Positions 7,116-15,435 are shown, numbered from the stretch's first letter. The stretch: DNA of 18,824 nucleotides from an uncultured Bacilli bacterium (GCA_947627685.1 CANQWZ010000017.1:1-18824); one strand, 5' to 3'. Notes: a model not told the origin generated them from the sequence alone. Numbers and translations: made by a program.

Positions 7116-8402
7116 ATGAAACTAAAAAAATACCAAAAAGATGAAACTGTTAAATATTGGGATACCAAAGAAGAAATTGATATTCCTAGTTATCAATTTA
7201 AAGCAAATGATGTAAGAGGTGTTTGGGTATCTAATGTAGCCAACATTGATACACCTATTTGTGAAGATGTTGCAAGTTATAAAGATTACTTATGTAAAAT
7301 GATTGCTAATATAGCAAGTTACAATTTAAATACGATGATTTTTCAAGTAAGACCTTGTAATGATGCCTATTATCCATCTGCTCTTAATCCTTGGTCTAAA
7401 TTTATCACCGGTAAAGAAGGTCAAAATCCAGGCTTTGATGTATTAGATTTCGTCATTCAAGAAGCTAAAAAATATAACATTAAAGTTCATGCTTGGATGA
7501 ATCCTTATCGTGTAGGTCAAGGGGCTTTATTTCCAACTGACGCAAAAGTTAGTGAAGAAGAAATTGAAAAAGCCAAAAGAGCTTATCTTGAGACCCTTGA
7601 TGAACAAAATTTTGGACGCCTTCATCCTGAACATACTTTAGTAGATGGTGCTAATAAAATCATTTTATGCCCATCACATAAAGAAGTAATTGACTTTGTA
7701 ACTAAATCCATTATGGAAGTAGCATGTAAATATGATGTTGAAGCTGTACATATTGATGACTACTTTTATCCATATGGTAAAATACCATTTGTAAGAGAAG
7801 AACAAGATTATTTAAAAACACGTTTAAATGAAAATGAAGCTTTTGATGATTGGCGTAGAAGAAATGTTGATATGATGATTGAAAGCGTTCATAATGAATT
7901 GAAAAAATTGTTTAGTAAAACTGGCAAGAAAGTTTTATTTGGTATCAGCCCTTTTGCGATATATCGCACCCATAAATCAATTAGAGAAGATGGTTGGGAA
8001 AAAGGATCATACCATTCAGCCGGCGCACTCCAATGTTATTCAGAATTATATTCTGATGTATACAAATGGATGAAAGAAGGATGGATTGATTACGTAGTAC
8101 CTCAAATATATTTCCCTTTCGAAAGAGCAGATGTTACATATCATGATTTAACTAAGTGGTGGAATAATTTAGCTAAAGAAACAAATACAACATTATATAT
8201 TGGTCAAGCCCTATATCAAATGGGTTCAAATGAAGTATGGCAAAATCCTGAAGAAATTAACAATCAATTAAAATTTAATTGTCAATTTGATCATATTTCT
8301 GGTACTATCTTTTTCACATATCGAGATTTAGTAAAAGGCCAAAATCCAATTAAAGATCAAGCTCTTGATGGTTTGAAAAAACTTTGGCATGGTACAAACT
8401 AA
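7116..8402 (+). CDS. Cytoplasmic GHL10 (PF02638) glycoside hydrolase-like protein
   Basis: A 428-residue paralogue of the preceding exported protein. It has no signal peptide and essentially only the barrel domain. The same landmarks appear in the same order: DVRGVWVSNVANID (about 33-46), MIFQVRPCNDAYYPS, HAWMNPYRVG, HIDDYFYP (212-219) with Asp214/Asp215, FGISPFAIYR and YVVPQIYFPF. It starts 2 bases after the upstream stop, with AAGAGG inside the end of that gene as ribosome binding site, so the two are translated from one message and probably arose by duplication. Keeping one copy outside and one inside suggests that fragments made at the surface are further processed after uptake (inference). 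The barrel contains an insert near residues 140-175 that differs from the exported copy. Confidence 0.9.
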   Translation: MKLKKYQKDETVKYWDTKEEIDIPSYQFKANDVRGVWVSNVANIDTPICEDVASYKDYLCKMIANIASYNLNTMIFQVRPCNDAYYPSALNPWSKFITGKEGQNPGFDVLDFVIQEAKKYNIKVHAWMNPYRVGQGALFPTDAKVSEEEIEKAKRAYLETLDEQNFGRLHPEHTLVDGANKIILCPSHKEVIDFVTKSIMEVACKYDVEAVHIDDYFYPYGKIPFVREEQDYLKTRLNENEAFDDWRRRNVDMMIESVHNELKKLFSKTGKKVLFGISPFAIYRTHKSIREDGWEKGSYHSAGALQCYSELYSDVYKWMKEGWIDYVVPQIYFPFERADVTYHDLTKWWNNLAKETNTTLYIGQALYQMGSNEVWQNPEEINNQLKFNCQFDHISGTIFFTYRDLVKGQNPIKDQALDGLKKLWHGTN

Positions 8403-8420
8403 TATATAAGAAGTAAAAAA

Positions 8421-9512
8421 ATGATTTATAAAGCTAAAAGGAAAGGAGTCTCTAATATAAACGTATATAATAAAAAAGAAAATCCAATACGAAGTTCTGC
8501 AGCGGAATATCTTACATATGTTGCCTCAATAGGAGAAGAAACGCAAAACATAGAGGTAAGATATGAAGACGAAAATATTTGGTTGACACAAAAAATGTTA
8601 GGCTTACTTTTTAATGTTGAAGCTCATACGATCAATTATCATATAAAAAAAATATTTATGGATAATGAATTAAGTGAAAATTCAGTTACTCGAAATTTTC
8701 GAATAACTGCTAGTGATGGTAAAACATATGATACAAAACATTATAGTCTTCAAATGATTATTGCGGTGGGCTTTAAAGTTAATTCCGAAAGAGCTGTTCA
8801 ATTTCGTAAATGGGTAAATCAAATTGCATCTGAATACACAATCAAAGGTTGGGTTATGGATGATGATAGATTAATCAAGGGAACATATTTAACTGATAAG
8901 TATTTTGAGGAGCAATTAGAACGTGTTCGTGAAATACGTATTTCTGAAAGATTGTTTTATCAAAAAATTACAGATTTATATGCAACAGCTATTGATTATG
9001 ATAAAGATGCCCTTGCAACAAGAAGATTTTATGCAACTGTTCAAAACAAAATGCATTATGCAATTCATGGGCATACTATAGCTGAGTTAATTGTAGAACG
9101 AGCAAACTCGCAAAAAGAACATATGGGACTTACTACTTGGAAAGATAGTCCAGATGGAAAGATTCAAAAATCTGATGTAATTATTGCAAAAAATTATTTA
9201 ACTGAATTTGAACTTAAACAGCTTAATAGAATGGTTAATGCGTATTTGGATTTTGCTGAAAACATGGCTCAAAGAAAAATTCCACTTACAATGGAAGATT
9301 GGGAGGGGCGCCTTAATTCATTTATTGAAATGTTTGAATATGGTCTTTTAAAAGATGCTGGGAAAGTTTCTAATGAAATTGCAAAACTTCATGCAGAAAC
9401 AGAGTTTGAAAAATACAGAGTAATACAAGATAAATTGTTTGTGTCCGATTTTGATAAGTATATGCTAGAACTAGAAGAGCATATTAAAAAAAATAAAAAT
9501 ACTAAGAAGTAA
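8421..9512 (+). CDS. RhuM-family protein
   Basis: This 363-residue protein matches the RhuM family (PF13310), named from Salmonella pathogenicity island 3, whose biochemical function is not established. Recognisable segments are RSSAAEYLTYVA (about 25-36), VRYEDENIWLTQKMLGLLFNV, HTINYHIKKIF (a helix-turn-helix-like stretch), SVTRNFRITASDGK, YSLQMIIAVGFKVNS, RAVQFRKWVN, and a C-terminal helical region like that of Fic/DOC-associated RhuM proteins. The ATG at 8421 has only a poor ribosome binding site. A strong GAAAGGAG (8441-8448) sits before an in-frame ATA at 8457, which would give the more family-like start MNVYNKKENPIRSS. It follows the cytoplasmic GHL10 gene by 18 bases with no terminator between, although its predicted role has no link to glycans. 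It may be an accessory insertion. Confidence 0.82.
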   Translation: MIYKAKRKGVSNINVYNKKENPIRSSAAEYLTYVASIGEETQNIEVRYEDENIWLTQKMLGLLFNVEAHTINYHIKKIFMDNELSENSVTRNFRITASDGKTYDTKHYSLQMIIAVGFKVNSERAVQFRKWVNQIASEYTIKGWVMDDDRLIKGTYLTDKYFEEQLERVREIRISERLFYQKITDLYATAIDYDKDALATRRFYATVQNKMHYAIHGHTIAELIVERANSQKEHMGLTTWKDSPDGKIQKSDVIIAKNYLTEFELKQLNRMVNAYLDFAENMAQRKIPLTMEDWEGRLNSFIEMFEYGLLKDAGKVSNEIAKLHAETEFEKYRVIQDKLFVSDFDKYMLELEEHIKKNKNTKK

Positions 9513-9557
9513 AAAAATTTTTTGTAAAAATTAATAGTCAATAAATTTAGATCTCTT

Positions 9558-9599
9558 AAAAATTAGGTAAAAAATTTTTATCTAATTTTTTATTTTTTT
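9558..9599 (+). terminator. A/T-rich intrinsic terminator after the RhuM-family gene
   Basis: A long hairpin pairs about 9558-9572 with 9576-9590 (outer arms AAAAATTAG/CTAATTTTT, one G-T pair inside) and is followed by a TATTTTTTT run. Both flanks are A/T tracts. It separates the dipeptidase-GHL10-RhuM unit from the importer operon. Confidence 0.75.
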
Positions 9600-9659
9600 A
9601 AAAAACAAGGTGGTAGTTTATCAAGGAAACTTTTTTCATAAAAATATTAAGTCTATCAC

Positions 9660-9688
9660 TTGAATAAAAACGTTTTCTTTGGTATAAT
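9660..9688 (+). promoter_or_regulatory. Promoter of the GH20/ABC-importer operon
   Basis: TTGAAT (-35, 9660-9665) and a perfect TATAAT (-10, 9683-9688) are 17 bases apart. The spacer contains a LacI/CcpA-type palindrome. The leader to the ATG at 9752 is about 57 bases, holds a weak GGCT...AGCC hairpin (about 9703-9723), and ends in a near-perfect AAGGAGG (9737-9743). Confidence 0.85.
9667..9676. promoter_or_regulatory. LacI/CcpA-type operator inside the importer promoter
   Basis: AAAACGTTTT is a perfect 10-base palindrome with the central CG typical of LacI/GalR-family sites. It lies between the -35 and -10 boxes, where a bound repressor would block RNA polymerase. Read over 16 bases (9664-9679), it matches the catabolite-response-element consensus WTGNNARCGNWWWCAW at 14 positions. 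CcpA or the LacI-family protein encoded at 160-1230 are both possible binders. Confidence 0.7.
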
Positions 9689-9751
9689 AAATTGAATAAT
9701 ATGGCTTAGTGTAATTATTAGCCAAAACCTTAAAAGAAGGAGGAAAAAAAG

Positions 9752-10669
9752 ATGCTTTACAAAGTTAAAAAACTAATTTATCATACTGATGAATTTATTA
9801 GTAAACAAATTAGTAAAATTAATTGTAGTGATGAAAACTTAAATTTTTTAGCTTGTGACATGATTCCTCTTTCTTCAAATAATGATGGCCTTATCTTAAA
9901 TATTATTTTTGATCCTAAAATAAAAAATATTGAAGGTTATCAAATATTAACAACGCCTAAAGAAGTTACCATTTTGGCTCAAAAGCCATGTGGGGCATTC
10001 TATGGTATTAACACTTTAGTGGCCATGCTTGATGAAAACACTAATAAATGTTTTGAAATAGAAGATTTTCCTGATTTGGCTATTAGAGGAGTTATGCTTG
10101 ATATTAGTAGAAGTAAAGTGCCTTCTTTAGAAACTTTAAAAGCTTTAATTAAAATGTTTGCTAAACTACGTTATAATCATTTACAGTTATATGTGGAAGG
10201 TTTTGCTTTTGAATACCAAAGCTTCAAAAAATATTTAACAAAAAACAACTATATTAGTTTAGATGACTATCTAGAAGTTCAAGCTTTTGTAAAAAAATAC
10301 TATATCGATTTTGTGCCTAACCAAAATGGATTAGGTCATATGAGTGAATGGCTTAGTCAAGAAGAATTTAAAAACCTAGCTGAGTGTGCTGATGGTATTT
10401 ATCTTTGGGGATGTAATAGAGCCCCATCGACCCTTAATCCTCTTGATGAAAGATCAATAGCTCTTGTTAAAAAAATGTATAGTGATATGCTAAAATATAC
10501 GACATCTAAATATTTCAATATGAATCTTGATGAACCATACGAGCTAGGGCTTGGTAAGAGTAAAGATAGTAATCTTACAAAAGAACAATTATATATTGAT
10601 TATTTTCTAAAACTTTATGAAGAAGTAAAAAATATCAAAAAACACCCATGCTTTGGGGTGATGTATTAA
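9752..10669 (+). CDS. GH20-like beta-N-acetylhexosaminidase, N-terminal part (frameshifted)
   Basis: These 305 residues are the first half of a family-20-type glycoside hydrolase. An N-terminal alpha/beta domain (about 1-105, ending in GAFYGINTLVAML) leads into the TIM-barrel at LAIRGVMLDISRSKVPS (about 110-126). The barrel continues with YNHLQLYVEGFAFEY, PNQNGLGHMSEWL and FNMNLDEPYELG, which carries the catalytic Asp260-Glu261 pair of retaining, substrate-assisted GH20 enzymes that remove terminal N-acetylhexosamines. There is no signal peptide, so the enzyme would work in the cytoplasm on imported sugars. AAGGAGG at 9737-9743 sets the start. At about 10637-10648 the reading frame shifts, and the last residues (FGVMY) are out of frame. 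The rest of the barrel continues in the next entry. The pair is one gene of about 597 codons. Confidence 0.85.
   Translation: MLYKVKKLIYHTDEFISKQISKINCSDENLNFLACDMIPLSSNNDGLILNIIFDPKIKNIEGYQILTTPKEVTILAQKPCGAFYGINTLVAMLDENTNKCFEIEDFPDLAIRGVMLDISRSKVPSLETLKALIKMFAKLRYNHLQLYVEGFAFEYQSFKKYLTKNNYISLDDYLEVQAFVKKYYIDFVPNQNGLGHMSEWLSQEEFKNLAECADGIYLWGCNRAPSTLNPLDERSIALVKKMYSDMLKYTTSKYFNMNLDEPYELGLGKSKDSNLTKEQLYIDYFLKLYEEVKNIKKHPCFGVMY
10637..10648 (+). other. Probable one-base frameshift site in the GH20 gene
   Basis: The A6 run 10637-10642 followed by CACCCATG is where the reading frame must change. Adding one A gives ATC AAA AAA ACA CCC ATG, which restores a continuous GH20 barrel. The A6 run is not positioned as a classical in-frame X-XXY-YYZ slippery heptamer. 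Confidence 0.75.
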
Positions 10670-11544
10670 TAAATCATCCTGATAAGATTGATGAGTTACC
10701 TAAAGATGCCATTTTCATAGATTGGGGCTATAATAAAGATTATCCCTTTATGGAACATGCTAAAATGCTTGATAGTAAAAAAACTAATTACTTGCTTGCA
10801 CCAGGAACATCTAGTTGGTCAACTATTACTAGTAGAATCTTAGATATGCAAGAGACCATCATTAATAGTGCTAATGCTTCTAAAAAATATCATGGCCTTG
10901 GCATTTTAGTTACTGATTGGGGTGATATTGGCCATTTACAATATTTACCAGTAAGTTATCTTGGTTTTATATTAGGTGGCTTAGTAGCTTGGTCAGATAG
11001 TTCATTAAATGATGCTATTTGCTATTTAAAGAAGATGTTAAATGATGATGCATTAGTTGAGGCTATTTTAGAACTTGGTAAATATCATCTTTTAGAAGGT
11101 GAATATCGTAGCTATGGTAGTAGATTGTTTAACACCATTTTATGGGCAGAACATGCTATGAGACAAGATAATCCTACTACTTTTTATCAAGAAAAAATGA
11201 TGGCTAATTTAATTGATGAAAAACATCTAGCCTTATTAAAAATATCCTTTATTAAAGCAGAAAGCCTTCTTGCTTTAGCAAAAGATACCTTAGAAAAAGA
11301 AGAAATGTTGAATAGTTTATTTTTATTAAAAACTTTAGCATCTCTAAATGCTAAATTTAGCTTATTAAAGATACAAACAGTAGATTTTAATAAAGAAATT
11401 CAAGAACTTAAACAATATGCAAAAGTTCATAAAACCTTATGGGAAAAGCGTAACAATCCATATGGTTATGAAGAAAGTGTAAAACGTATAAAATGGCTAA
11501 TTGAAATTCTATTAAAGTTAACAAGAAAGGAGCAAATCCAATGA
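10648..11544 (+). CDS. GH20-like beta-N-acetylhexosaminidase, C-terminal part (frameshifted)
   Basis: This frame continues the GH20-like protein. MLWGDVLINHPDKI is the barrel-strand motif that should follow NIKK in the upstream frame. Next come FIDWGYNKDYPF, APGTSSWSTITSR, ILVTDWGDIGHLQYLP and an all-helical C-terminal region. The ATG at 10648 has no ribosome binding site and falls mid-domain, so it is not a natural start. One extra A in the A6 run 10637-10642 would read through as IKKTPMLWGD, joining both halves. The TGA stop (11542-11544) overlaps the ATG of the lipoprotein gene by 4 bases, which indicates translational coupling and that TGA is read as stop. Whether the gene is really broken cannot be decided here; a homopolymer sequencing error is as likely. 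Confidence 0.8.
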   Translation: MLWGDVLINHPDKIDELPKDAIFIDWGYNKDYPFMEHAKMLDSKKTNYLLAPGTSSWSTITSRILDMQETIINSANASKKYHGLGILVTDWGDIGHLQYLPVSYLGFILGGLVAWSDSSLNDAICYLKKMLNDDALVEAILELGKYHLLEGEYRSYGSRLFNTILWAEHAMRQDNPTTFYQEKMMANLIDEKHLALLKISFIKAESLLALAKDTLEKEEMLNSLFLLKTLASLNAKFSLLKIQTVDFNKEIQELKQYAKVHKTLWEKRNNPYGYEESVKRIKWLIEILLKLTRKEQIQ

Positions 11545-14500
11545 AAGCCAAAAAAATATTTTTCAGTTTTATAATTGTTAGTGCCTTTGTATTAAGCATA
11601 GGTTTTCTTACATCTTGTAAAAAAGATGATGAATATATGATTTACAATCCCGATAATATAGCTGATGTAAAAAATGAATACCAAATTTACAAAGAATCTA
11701 AACCGCTTGTCATGCCTGAAGGGGTTGACATTACTATTGATGGTACAAGTTATGATAAAGATGCCTCAACTATCGTTGATGGTAAAGTAACTGCTGCTAC
11801 TGAAATTGATCTATCAAGAGATTCTTTAAATCCTGCTAAAGGTAAAACTAATTTAACCAAATTAATTGAATGCTTTATCGATATTGATGATAAAGGATAT
11901 AGTGATGATGAATACACTTATATCTATGAAAAAATCTTTTTCGCCAAAACAACTGTTAAAATTAGTAACGCGGAAAGAAAAGAATCTTTAGATGATATTG
12001 CTAGCAATTGCAAAAATTTAATTAACAACCATAAAGGTAGTCTTGATAAGATTATAAGAAATGAAAGTACTGGTCAATTGACTTGGAAAGTTAATGTTCC
12101 TGAGGCTGGTTTTTACAATCTTTATTTAGATTATTTTACGGTTACCGGTTATAGTTCTTCCATTGAAAGAAAACTCTTTATCAATGGTGAAATTCCTTTT
12201 GAAGGTGCTGACAGTTTTAGCTTTTCACGTATTTGGCAAGATGCTTCAGCCTCATTCGATGAAAATGGTGATTTTAAAACAGATACTAATGGCAATGATA
12301 TGAAACCTCAACAAGTAGAAGTTTTCACTTTTAAAGAAAGTTACTTTAAAGATGATATGGGTTATGTTACAGAACCATATATGTTCTATTTTGAACAAGG
12401 GGAAAACGAAATTACTTTAGTTTCAATTAAAGAACCAATGATTATTGATCAAATACATTTGTTATCAGTTCAAAAAACACCAACTTATGAAGAATATTTA
12501 AATGAATTAAAGGCTAAATATGGTAATCCTAGTTTAACAGGTCAAACAACTGGTGCAATGCAAGCTGAAAAAGCAACCTTTAAATCATCACCAACACTTT
12601 ATCCTCAAACTGACCGTTCATCATCTAACACTAAACCTTTTAGTTTAAGAGTTACTAAGAAAAACTATATTGGTGGTGATCAGTGGAAAGTTTTAGGTGA
12701 CTGGATTAGTTGGAATTTCAGTGTTCCTGAGGATGGCTATTATAATATTTCAATGCGAGCAAGACAAAACTTGGTTAGAGGTATGTATACGAGTAGAATT
12801 GCTTATATTAGTGAAGAAGGCGGCACTAATCAAGTTTTATTTGATGAATTAAATGACGTACAATTCCATTTTTCTAGTGATTGGCAAAATATCACTTTAG
12901 GTAATGGTAAAGAAGATTTCTTATTCTATTTTGAAAAAGATAAAACTTATACCTTTACGCTTGAAGTAACCCTTGGCGCATATGCCCCATTAATAGAAGA
13001 AGTGCAAACTGTTATTGATGGTTTAAGTAAAGAATATCGTACTATTGTTTCATATACTAGTACTTCTCCTGATAAAAACCGTGACTATCAAATAACTGAA
13101 AGATTCCCAAGTTTAATTGATGAACTTAAAGCATATCATGATCGTTTAGTTACCGTTTCTAAAAATATTGCTGAAATATCAGGTGGTAAATCAGATAAAA
13201 CTGGTGTAATTGATACTATGACACGTCAATTAAAAGAGTTTATTGAAAAACCGCGGATTATTACCCAAAAGTTATCTTCTTTTAGTAATAACATTTCGTC
13301 CCTTGGTACTTTACTTACTGAACTTAGAGAATTACCACTATCAATCGATTATTTAGAAGTACACACTGAAGATGTAGAGCTTCCTAAAGCTAATGAAGGT
13401 TTCTTCAAAAAATTATGGAATGATGTTTGTTCATTTGTTTTCTCTTTCTTAATTGACTATTCATCAATTGGTGAAACAGTTGAAGCCGAAGGTGAACAAA
13501 GTGATTCAATCGAAGTATGGATGACCCTTGGCCGTGACCAAGCTAATGTTGTAAGAAGCTTAATTGATACGACCTTTACTAAACAAACAGGTATCAAAGT
13601 TGATTTGAAATTAACTGGTGCCGATGTATTGTTAAAATCAACGCTTGCGGGAATTGGTCCTGATGTTGCGTTAAATGTTGATTCAACTTTACCAGTTAAC
13701 TATGCACTACGTAATGCTGTATATGATTTAACTAATTTTGATGATTTCTGGGATTCTGTTTACGCAATGCCAGATGGTGCTACAACTTGGGATAATTCTA
13801 AAGAAAACGTATATCATGCATCATCACTAAGACAATTTAGTTTTTATTCAATTACTAATGCCGATATTGCGGCCGCAAACAGTGGTGATCAAGATGCTCT
13901 TGCTAAAGTAAATGCTTATTATGCTATTGATGAGTTTGCTGAAAGCCGTGGTGTAACAAGAGAAAAATTATTTGATAGTTCTCGCTTTACTAAAGAAGAA
14001 TTACAACAACATATCAAAGGCATTTATGCTCTTCCTGAAAAACAGATTTTCATGGTTATGTTCGTTCGTGATGATATTTTTGAAGAAAATGGTTGGAATG
14101 ATTTAATCCCAGAAACTTGGGAAGATGTTATTGATTTAGTAGCTGAACTTCAAGTTCAACAACTTCAATTCTATCTACCAGTAAATGATGCTGGTGCTAA
14201 TGCTTTAAACCCTGTATATGTATCAATGCTATATCAAAATGGTGGTTCTTTATATGCTAATGATAATAAAGAAACCGGTCTTGTAAGTGATGCAGCGATG
14301 CGTTCATTTGAGTATTGGACAGAATTTTATACCTTATATTCTTTCCCTAAATCAGCTTCATTTATCAACCGTTTCCGTTCAGGTGAAATGCCAATAGGTA
14401 TTGCTTATTATGAAACTTATAACACATTATCGGTATTTGCACCAGAATTAAAAGGTAAATGGTCTTTCCATTTAATCCCTGGTACAGTTGTTGGCTATAA

Positions 14501-14972
14501 TGCAGATGGCAGTGAAATTATTGACCATACCTCTACAGCTAGTGGTACTGGTGCTGTTATCATGAAACAACCAAATAGACTTTCCGAAAAAGAAAAACAA
14601 GCTAAATACAATTCTTCTTGGGAATTCTTAAAATGGTGGACCGGTGCTGAAACACAAGCCCAATTTGGTCGTGAAATGGAAGGTATCTTAGGTTCGGCTG
14701 CTCGTCAAGCTACAGCGAATGTTAAAGCATTCCAAGCCCTTGCTTGGCCACAATCCGATCTTGAAAAATTAATGCAACAATGGAGTATGGTTCATGAAAT
14801 GCCACAAGTTGCCGGAAGTTATATTATAGGTCGTGAAGTCGAAAATGCTTTCCGTGAAGTAATTAATAATTATTATAATGCTCGTGAAACTTTAATGGAA
14901 TATTGTGGAAATATTAACGATGAAATCAATCGTAAACGTAAAGAATTTGATTTACCAACTATTGAAGAATAA
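11541..14972 (+). CDS. Lipoprotein fusing carbohydrate-binding-like domains to a sugar ABC-transporter binding protein
   Basis: This 1143-residue protein starts with a lipoprotein signal (lipobox LTSC, lipidated Cys26), so it is tethered outside the membrane. Two beta-sandwich, CBM6/35-like segments follow. The first is near 165-315 (LTWKVNVPEAGFYNLYLDYF, then RKLFINGEIPFEG and DQIHLLSV). The second is near 340-485 (AEKATFKSSPTLYPQTDRSS, DWISWNFSVPEDGYYNISMR). A helical linker covers about 490-640. The family-1 solute-binding protein starts at SIEVWMTLGRDQAN (from 656) and shows the usual VRDDIFEENGW, PETWEDV and FLKWWTGAETQAQFGREMEG segments. Ordinary sugar-binding proteins have about 400-450 residues, so the N-terminal half is an added module, probably for gripping polymer before uptake (inference). 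It overlaps the GH20 stop by 4 bases, with AAGGAG at 11527-11532. Confidence 0.9.
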   Translation: MKAKKIFFSFIIVSAFVLSIGFLTSCKKDDEYMIYNPDNIADVKNEYQIYKESKPLVMPEGVDITIDGTSYDKDASTIVDGKVTAATEIDLSRDSLNPAKGKTNLTKLIECFIDIDDKGYSDDEYTYIYEKIFFAKTTVKISNAERKESLDDIASNCKNLINNHKGSLDKIIRNESTGQLTWKVNVPEAGFYNLYLDYFTVTGYSSSIERKLFINGEIPFEGADSFSFSRIWQDASASFDENGDFKTDTNGNDMKPQQVEVFTFKESYFKDDMGYVTEPYMFYFEQGENEITLVSIKEPMIIDQIHLLSVQKTPTYEEYLNELKAKYGNPSLTGQTTGAMQAEKATFKSSPTLYPQTDRSSSNTKPFSLRVTKKNYIGGDQWKVLGDWISWNFSVPEDGYYNISMRARQNLVRGMYTSRIAYISEEGGTNQVLFDELNDVQFHFSSDWQNITLGNGKEDFLFYFEKDKTYTFTLEVTLGAYAPLIEEVQTVIDGLSKEYRTIVSYTSTSPDKNRDYQITERFPSLIDELKAYHDRLVTVSKNIAEISGGKSDKTGVIDTMTRQLKEFIEKPRIITQKLSSFSNNISSLGTLLTELRELPLSIDYLEVHTEDVELPKANEGFFKKLWNDVCSFVFSFLIDYSSIGETVEAEGEQSDSIEVWMTLGRDQANVVRSLIDTTFTKQTGIKVDLKLTGADVLLKSTLAGIGPDVALNVDSTLPVNYALRNAVYDLTNFDDFWDSVYAMPDGATTWDNSKENVYHASSLRQFSFYSITNADIAAANSGDQDALAKVNAYYAIDEFAESRGVTREKLFDSSRFTKEELQQHIKGIYALPEKQIFMVMFVRDDIFEENGWNDLIPETWEDVIDLVAELQVQQLQFYLPVNDAGANALNPVYVSMLYQNGGSLYANDNKETGLVSDAAMRSFEYWTEFYTLYSFPKSASFINRFRSGEMPIGIAYYETYNTLSVFAPELKGKWSFHLIPGTVVGYNADGSEIIDHTSTASGTGAVIMKQPNRLSEKEKQAKYNSSWEFLKWWTGAETQAQFGREMEGILGSAARQATANVKAFQALAWPQSDLEKLMQQWSMVHEMPQVAGSYIIGREVENAFREVINNYYNARETLMEYCGNINDEINRKRKEFDLPTIEE

Positions 14973-14987
14973 GAAAGGAGTTAAATT

Positions 14988-15431
14988 ATGTTTGGAAAAA
15001 TTGCTGTAGCAATAATGTTAATTATCACCGTTGTAGTGCTAGTTTATCTTCTTATCTTAGTGCTTACAGGTGGTAAAAAAGAAAAATTGAACTTTAAGCG
15101 TCGTTATAATGAAAAAAGACAAAAAGAAATTGAAAGAGGCATTATAAGTCGTGAAGATCGTCGTAAAGAAAAAGCGGAACTTAAAGCGGCTTTAAAAGAA
15201 AAAAGAGCTGAGCAAAAAAAAGCCGATCGTGAATACGATGAGCAAGTAAGAGAAAATATCAGAGCTTATAAAGAAGAAGTTCGCGTTAGCAAAGAAAAGT
15301 TAGAAATTGCTAAACAAGAATATCTAGAAGCTAAAGAAAAATTTGACGCTTGGGCAAGTGCTAATCCTCAATTAGTTGTTAAAGAGGAAGATAGTCAAGC
15401 TGAACAATTAGTATCAAATGTGGAGGATTAA
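14988..15431 (+). CDS. Small single-pass membrane protein with charged coiled-coil tail
   Basis: I do not recognise a family. The 147 residues consist of one N-terminal transmembrane helix (about 5-27, IAVAIMLIITVVVLVYLLIL), a basic juxtamembrane patch (KKEKLNFKRRYNEKRQKE) and a long Lys/Glu-rich helix predicted to be coiled coil (about 45-125), ending in an acidic tail. The positive-inside rule puts the tail in the cytoplasm. AAGGAG lies before the ATG, and the gene sits between the binding-protein gene and the first permease gene, 15 bases after the former. Its place in the operon suggests an accessory subunit of the importer, perhaps docking the ATPase or the permeases, whose own N-termini are also long and charged. 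That role is inference. Confidence 0.75.
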   Translation: MFGKIAVAIMLIITVVVLVYLLILVLTGGKKEKLNFKRRYNEKRQKEIERGIISREDRRKEKAELKAALKEKRAEQKKADREYDEQVRENIRAYKEEVRVSKEKLEIAKQEYLEAKEKFDAWASANPQLVVKEEDSQAEQLVSNVED

Positions 15432-15435
15432 GAAG

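Noticed and set aside
10637..10650. Programmed -1 frameshift at a classical slippery heptamer in the GH20 gene
   Set aside because: A-AAA-AAC is present as bases, but the incoming reading frame is not in register with X-XXY-YYZ, and I see no strong downstream pseudoknot. An indel or transcript slippage fits better.
11408..11599. Minus-strand frame across the GH20/lipoprotein junction
   Set aside because: It spans a four-base gene overlap on the opposite strand and shows no family features.
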